Positions 5,685-6,877 of a stretch of DNA of 6,877 nucleotides are shown here, in pieces (positions within the stretch are counted from its first letter, which is position 1; each line of letters starts with the position of its first letter). Under the pieces are notes generated by a model. The model saw only the letters and a program-made list of their open reading frames with translations. It searched no databases and had not been told where the DNA came from. Position numbers and translations under genes: made by a program. This DNA comes from Peptococcaceae bacterium (GTDB taxonomy: Bacteria > Bacillota > Peptococcia > DRI-13 > UBA5745), in assembly GCA_031264885.1 (NCBI GenBank), contig JAISDM010000284.1, positions 1 to 6,877 on the forward strand. The letters are read 5' to 3'.

Positions 5685-6735
5685 GTGCTGTTATGCCGTT
5701 GCGACCGTCGTGCAAATGCAAGTGATCCTGCACTCCCATAGCGTCGGCGACAACTGCGTTAAACAAATCTGCGTTTGCCGATTCAAGCAGGTTATTGCGC
5801 AATCTAATGTAATCGGGCGACGACTCGCATTGAATCCCGCCGTCCGTTTTAGAAAGATTGTGGAACAAAACAGGGACACTCCTGTCTTTCCTGACGTCGA
5901 AGTGCCGTGTAAGATTGTAATCGTGTGTCGCGGCAAAAATTTGCACACCATTTCGTGACAGTTCAAGTAAAATGTTTACAAGAACAGGGACAAGTTCCGG
6001 ATTAAGACTGTTTTCAGGTTCATCCCAGAACAAAACACTGCCGCTTTCAAGAAGCCCATTGCGAAGCAGTTTCCAAAGCATCCCAAATTTGCGGAATCCG
6101 CTTGCCTCAAAAGCAAAGCTCAGCTTCAGACCGGAATTCTTTGTTATAAAGAATTGGTCATCTTCATATACGACTTCACCTTCGATCGTTTTCGCAATAC
6201 GATCCAACAGTTTCTTGCTTGAATTGCCCGGCTCTTTCCGTACCGGCAGTTCAGCATTAACAAGCAAATCTGTTTCGGTCTTGTCAAACGCGAGAGCATA
6301 TTTTTCATTCAGTGAAGCTAACCCCTTTGAATGCGAAAGAAGTTCGATTGCAGGGATAAAAATCGCGTCAAGATTAAGAAATTCTCCCTCACGATAACGG
6401 TACCCGTCTTTAAAGTTCCAGGCATTGATTGAGAATGAATCAGACTGTGTTGAAACCTTGAAGGAAAAAGGGTCGAACGAGTAACCGAAGGAATCGCGGT
6501 GACGATGCTGCTCCTCATAGATATACGAAAAATAACTAAAAATATGTGAAAGCTCTTCGGTATACTTGCGCTGATTTCCCCAATCACACGCCGCATACAT
6601 CACCTTCATCAGTGTCGTCTTTCCGGTTCCATTCCCGCCGATAAGCACGTTGACGCCGGGGCAAAAGTTCGCCCCGAACTCACCTTTAAACACAAGGAAA
6701 TCCTTTATTTCCAAGCGTGTGATCGCATTTGTCAT
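5665..6735 (-). CDS. AAA/ABC-type ATPase (AAA_15/AAA_21-like), probably acquired
   Basis: A 356-residue soluble P-loop ATPase. The N-terminus (ITRLEIKDFLVFKG, then PGVNVLIGGNGTGKTTL) carries Walker A at residues 33-40. Residues 125-139 hold the IPA-E-LSHSKGL motif seen in this class of stand-alone ATPases. An ABC-signature-like ASGFRKFG is at 211-218, Walker B with the catalytic Glu (VLFWDEPEN) at 234-242, and a switch His in AATHDY at 271. This is the compact ABC-ATPase fold of the Pfam AAA_15/AAA_21 group (OLD, RecF and many defence ATPases), with no long SMC coiled coil and no visible nuclease domain. Specific function is unknown. The start is fixed by AGGAGG and the ATGA overlap with ruvX. 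No partner gene follows; the next gene is DUF1292. GC is far lower than in flanking genes (23 of 60 bases at 6121-6180), which suggests horizontal acquisition. All nucleotide-binding motifs are intact, so it is probably functional. Confidence 0.85.
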   Translation of the reverse strand: MTNAITRLEIKDFLVFKGEFGANFCPGVNVLIGGNGTGKTTLMKVMYAACDWGNQRKYTEELSHIFSYFSYIYEEQHRHRDSFGYSFDPFSFKVSTQSDSFSINAWNFKDGYRYREGEFLNLDAIFIPAIELLSHSKGLASLNEKYALAFDKTETDLLVNAELPVRKEPGNSSKKLLDRIAKTIEGEVVYEDDQFFITKNSGLKLSFAFEASGFRKFGMLWKLLRNGLLESGSVLFWDEPENSLNPELVPVLVNILLELSRNGVQIFAATHDYNLTRHFDVRKDRSVPVLFHNLSKTDGGIQCESSPDYIRLRNNLLESANADLFNAVVADAMGVQDHLHLHDGRNGITALDNAGA

Positions 6736-6877
6736 TGCAACAGCCTCCTATAATCCAGATATCCCTGCAAAATCAGCACAGCCGCCACCCGGTCCACGGC
6801 GCGCTTCCTCTTCTTGCGGGACAGGTCCCCTTCCAGCATGGAGCGGTTCGCCGCCGCGGTGGTCAGGCGCTCGTCCC
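6732..6877 (-). CDS. ruvX: RuvX/YqgF putative Holliday-junction resolvase, C-terminal fragment
   Basis: Only the last 47 codons and the stop are present; the gene enters from the right edge with two bases of a split codon. Translation starts DERLTTAAANRSMLEGD, continues with the basic run SRKKRKR, then VDRVAAVLILQGYLDY. The family's C-terminal signature is a DER-T-A catalytic motif followed by a lysine-rich helix and a conserved A--IL--YL- end, so the match is clear despite the short length. RuvX is an RNase H-fold nuclease implicated in Holliday-junction resolution and, in E. coli, in 16S rRNA 5'-end maturation; it is cytoplasmic. The Asp-Glu of DER is the visible part of the active site; the N-terminal Asp lies outside the window. 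The TGA stop overlaps the ATG of the next gene (ATGA), so the two are probably translated as a coupled pair. Confidence 0.93.
   Translation of the reverse strand, partial: DERLTTAAANRSMLEGDLSRKKRKRAVDRVAAVLILQGYLDYRRLLQ
6744..6749 (-). promoter_or_regulatory. Ribosome binding site of the ATPase gene, inside the end of ruvX
   Basis: A perfect AGGAGG lies 8 bases before the ATG at 6735. It is made by the two Arg codons of the RuvX tail (Y-R-R-L-L-Q). It fixes the ATPase start and, with the ATGA overlap, supports co-translation with ruvX. Confidence 0.85.

Noticed and set aside
5665..6735. Two-gene anti-phage system such as PARIS, Gabija or Septu
   Set aside because: The ATPase alone is compatible with such classes, but no TOPRIM, UvrD-like helicase or HNH partner lies beside it; the downstream gene is the ordinary DUF1292 protein.

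Overview
This window is a densely packed, almost entirely minus-strand stretch of a GC-rich bacterial chromosome. It most likely comes from an uncultured member of the class Clostridia (Bacillota) of gut type. Three things suggest this: a ruvX next to a DUF1292 (YrzB-like) gene, a vanZ-like gene together with miaB-mutS, and GTAGGGGCG-type palindromic intergenic repeats, which I recall from clostridial genomes. The genus cannot be fixed from the sequence.

In transcription order (right to left): the 3' end of ruvX (6732-6877, cut by the window edge); an AAA/ABC-type ATPase that overlaps the ruvX stop in an ATGA junction (5665-6735); a DUF1292 protein with its own sigma-A-like promoter buried in the end of the ATPase gene (5283-5582); a strong rho-independent terminator (5239-5274); a second good promoter (5167-5195); a 16-codon upstream ORF overlapping the start of a vanZ-like membrane protein gene (4643-5101); miaB with a TTG start (3271-4593); and mutS (257-3277), overlapping miaB by 7 bases. 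Past mutS lies a 256-base non-coding segment of palindromes, tandemly repeated modules and one more outward-reading promoter (34-63) for a gene beyond the left edge. No mutL is seen next to mutS.

Functionally, most of the window is housekeeping: Holliday-junction/rRNA processing (RuvX), tRNA methylthiolation (MiaB) and mismatch repair (MutS), with two accessory proteins of unknown role (DUF1292, VanZ-like). The part that looks acquired is the ATPase. It is much lower in GC than its neighbours (23 of 60 bases in 6121-6180 and again in 6301-6360, against 43 of 60 in 1021-1080 of mutS), and it sits inside what is normally a tight ruvX-yrzB neighbourhood.

The observations most worth a second look are this ATPase insertion, the 48-base minisatellite that lengthens MutS, the palindromic repeat cluster at 91-251, and the small ORF ahead of vanZ. 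I found no convincing new multi-gene system.
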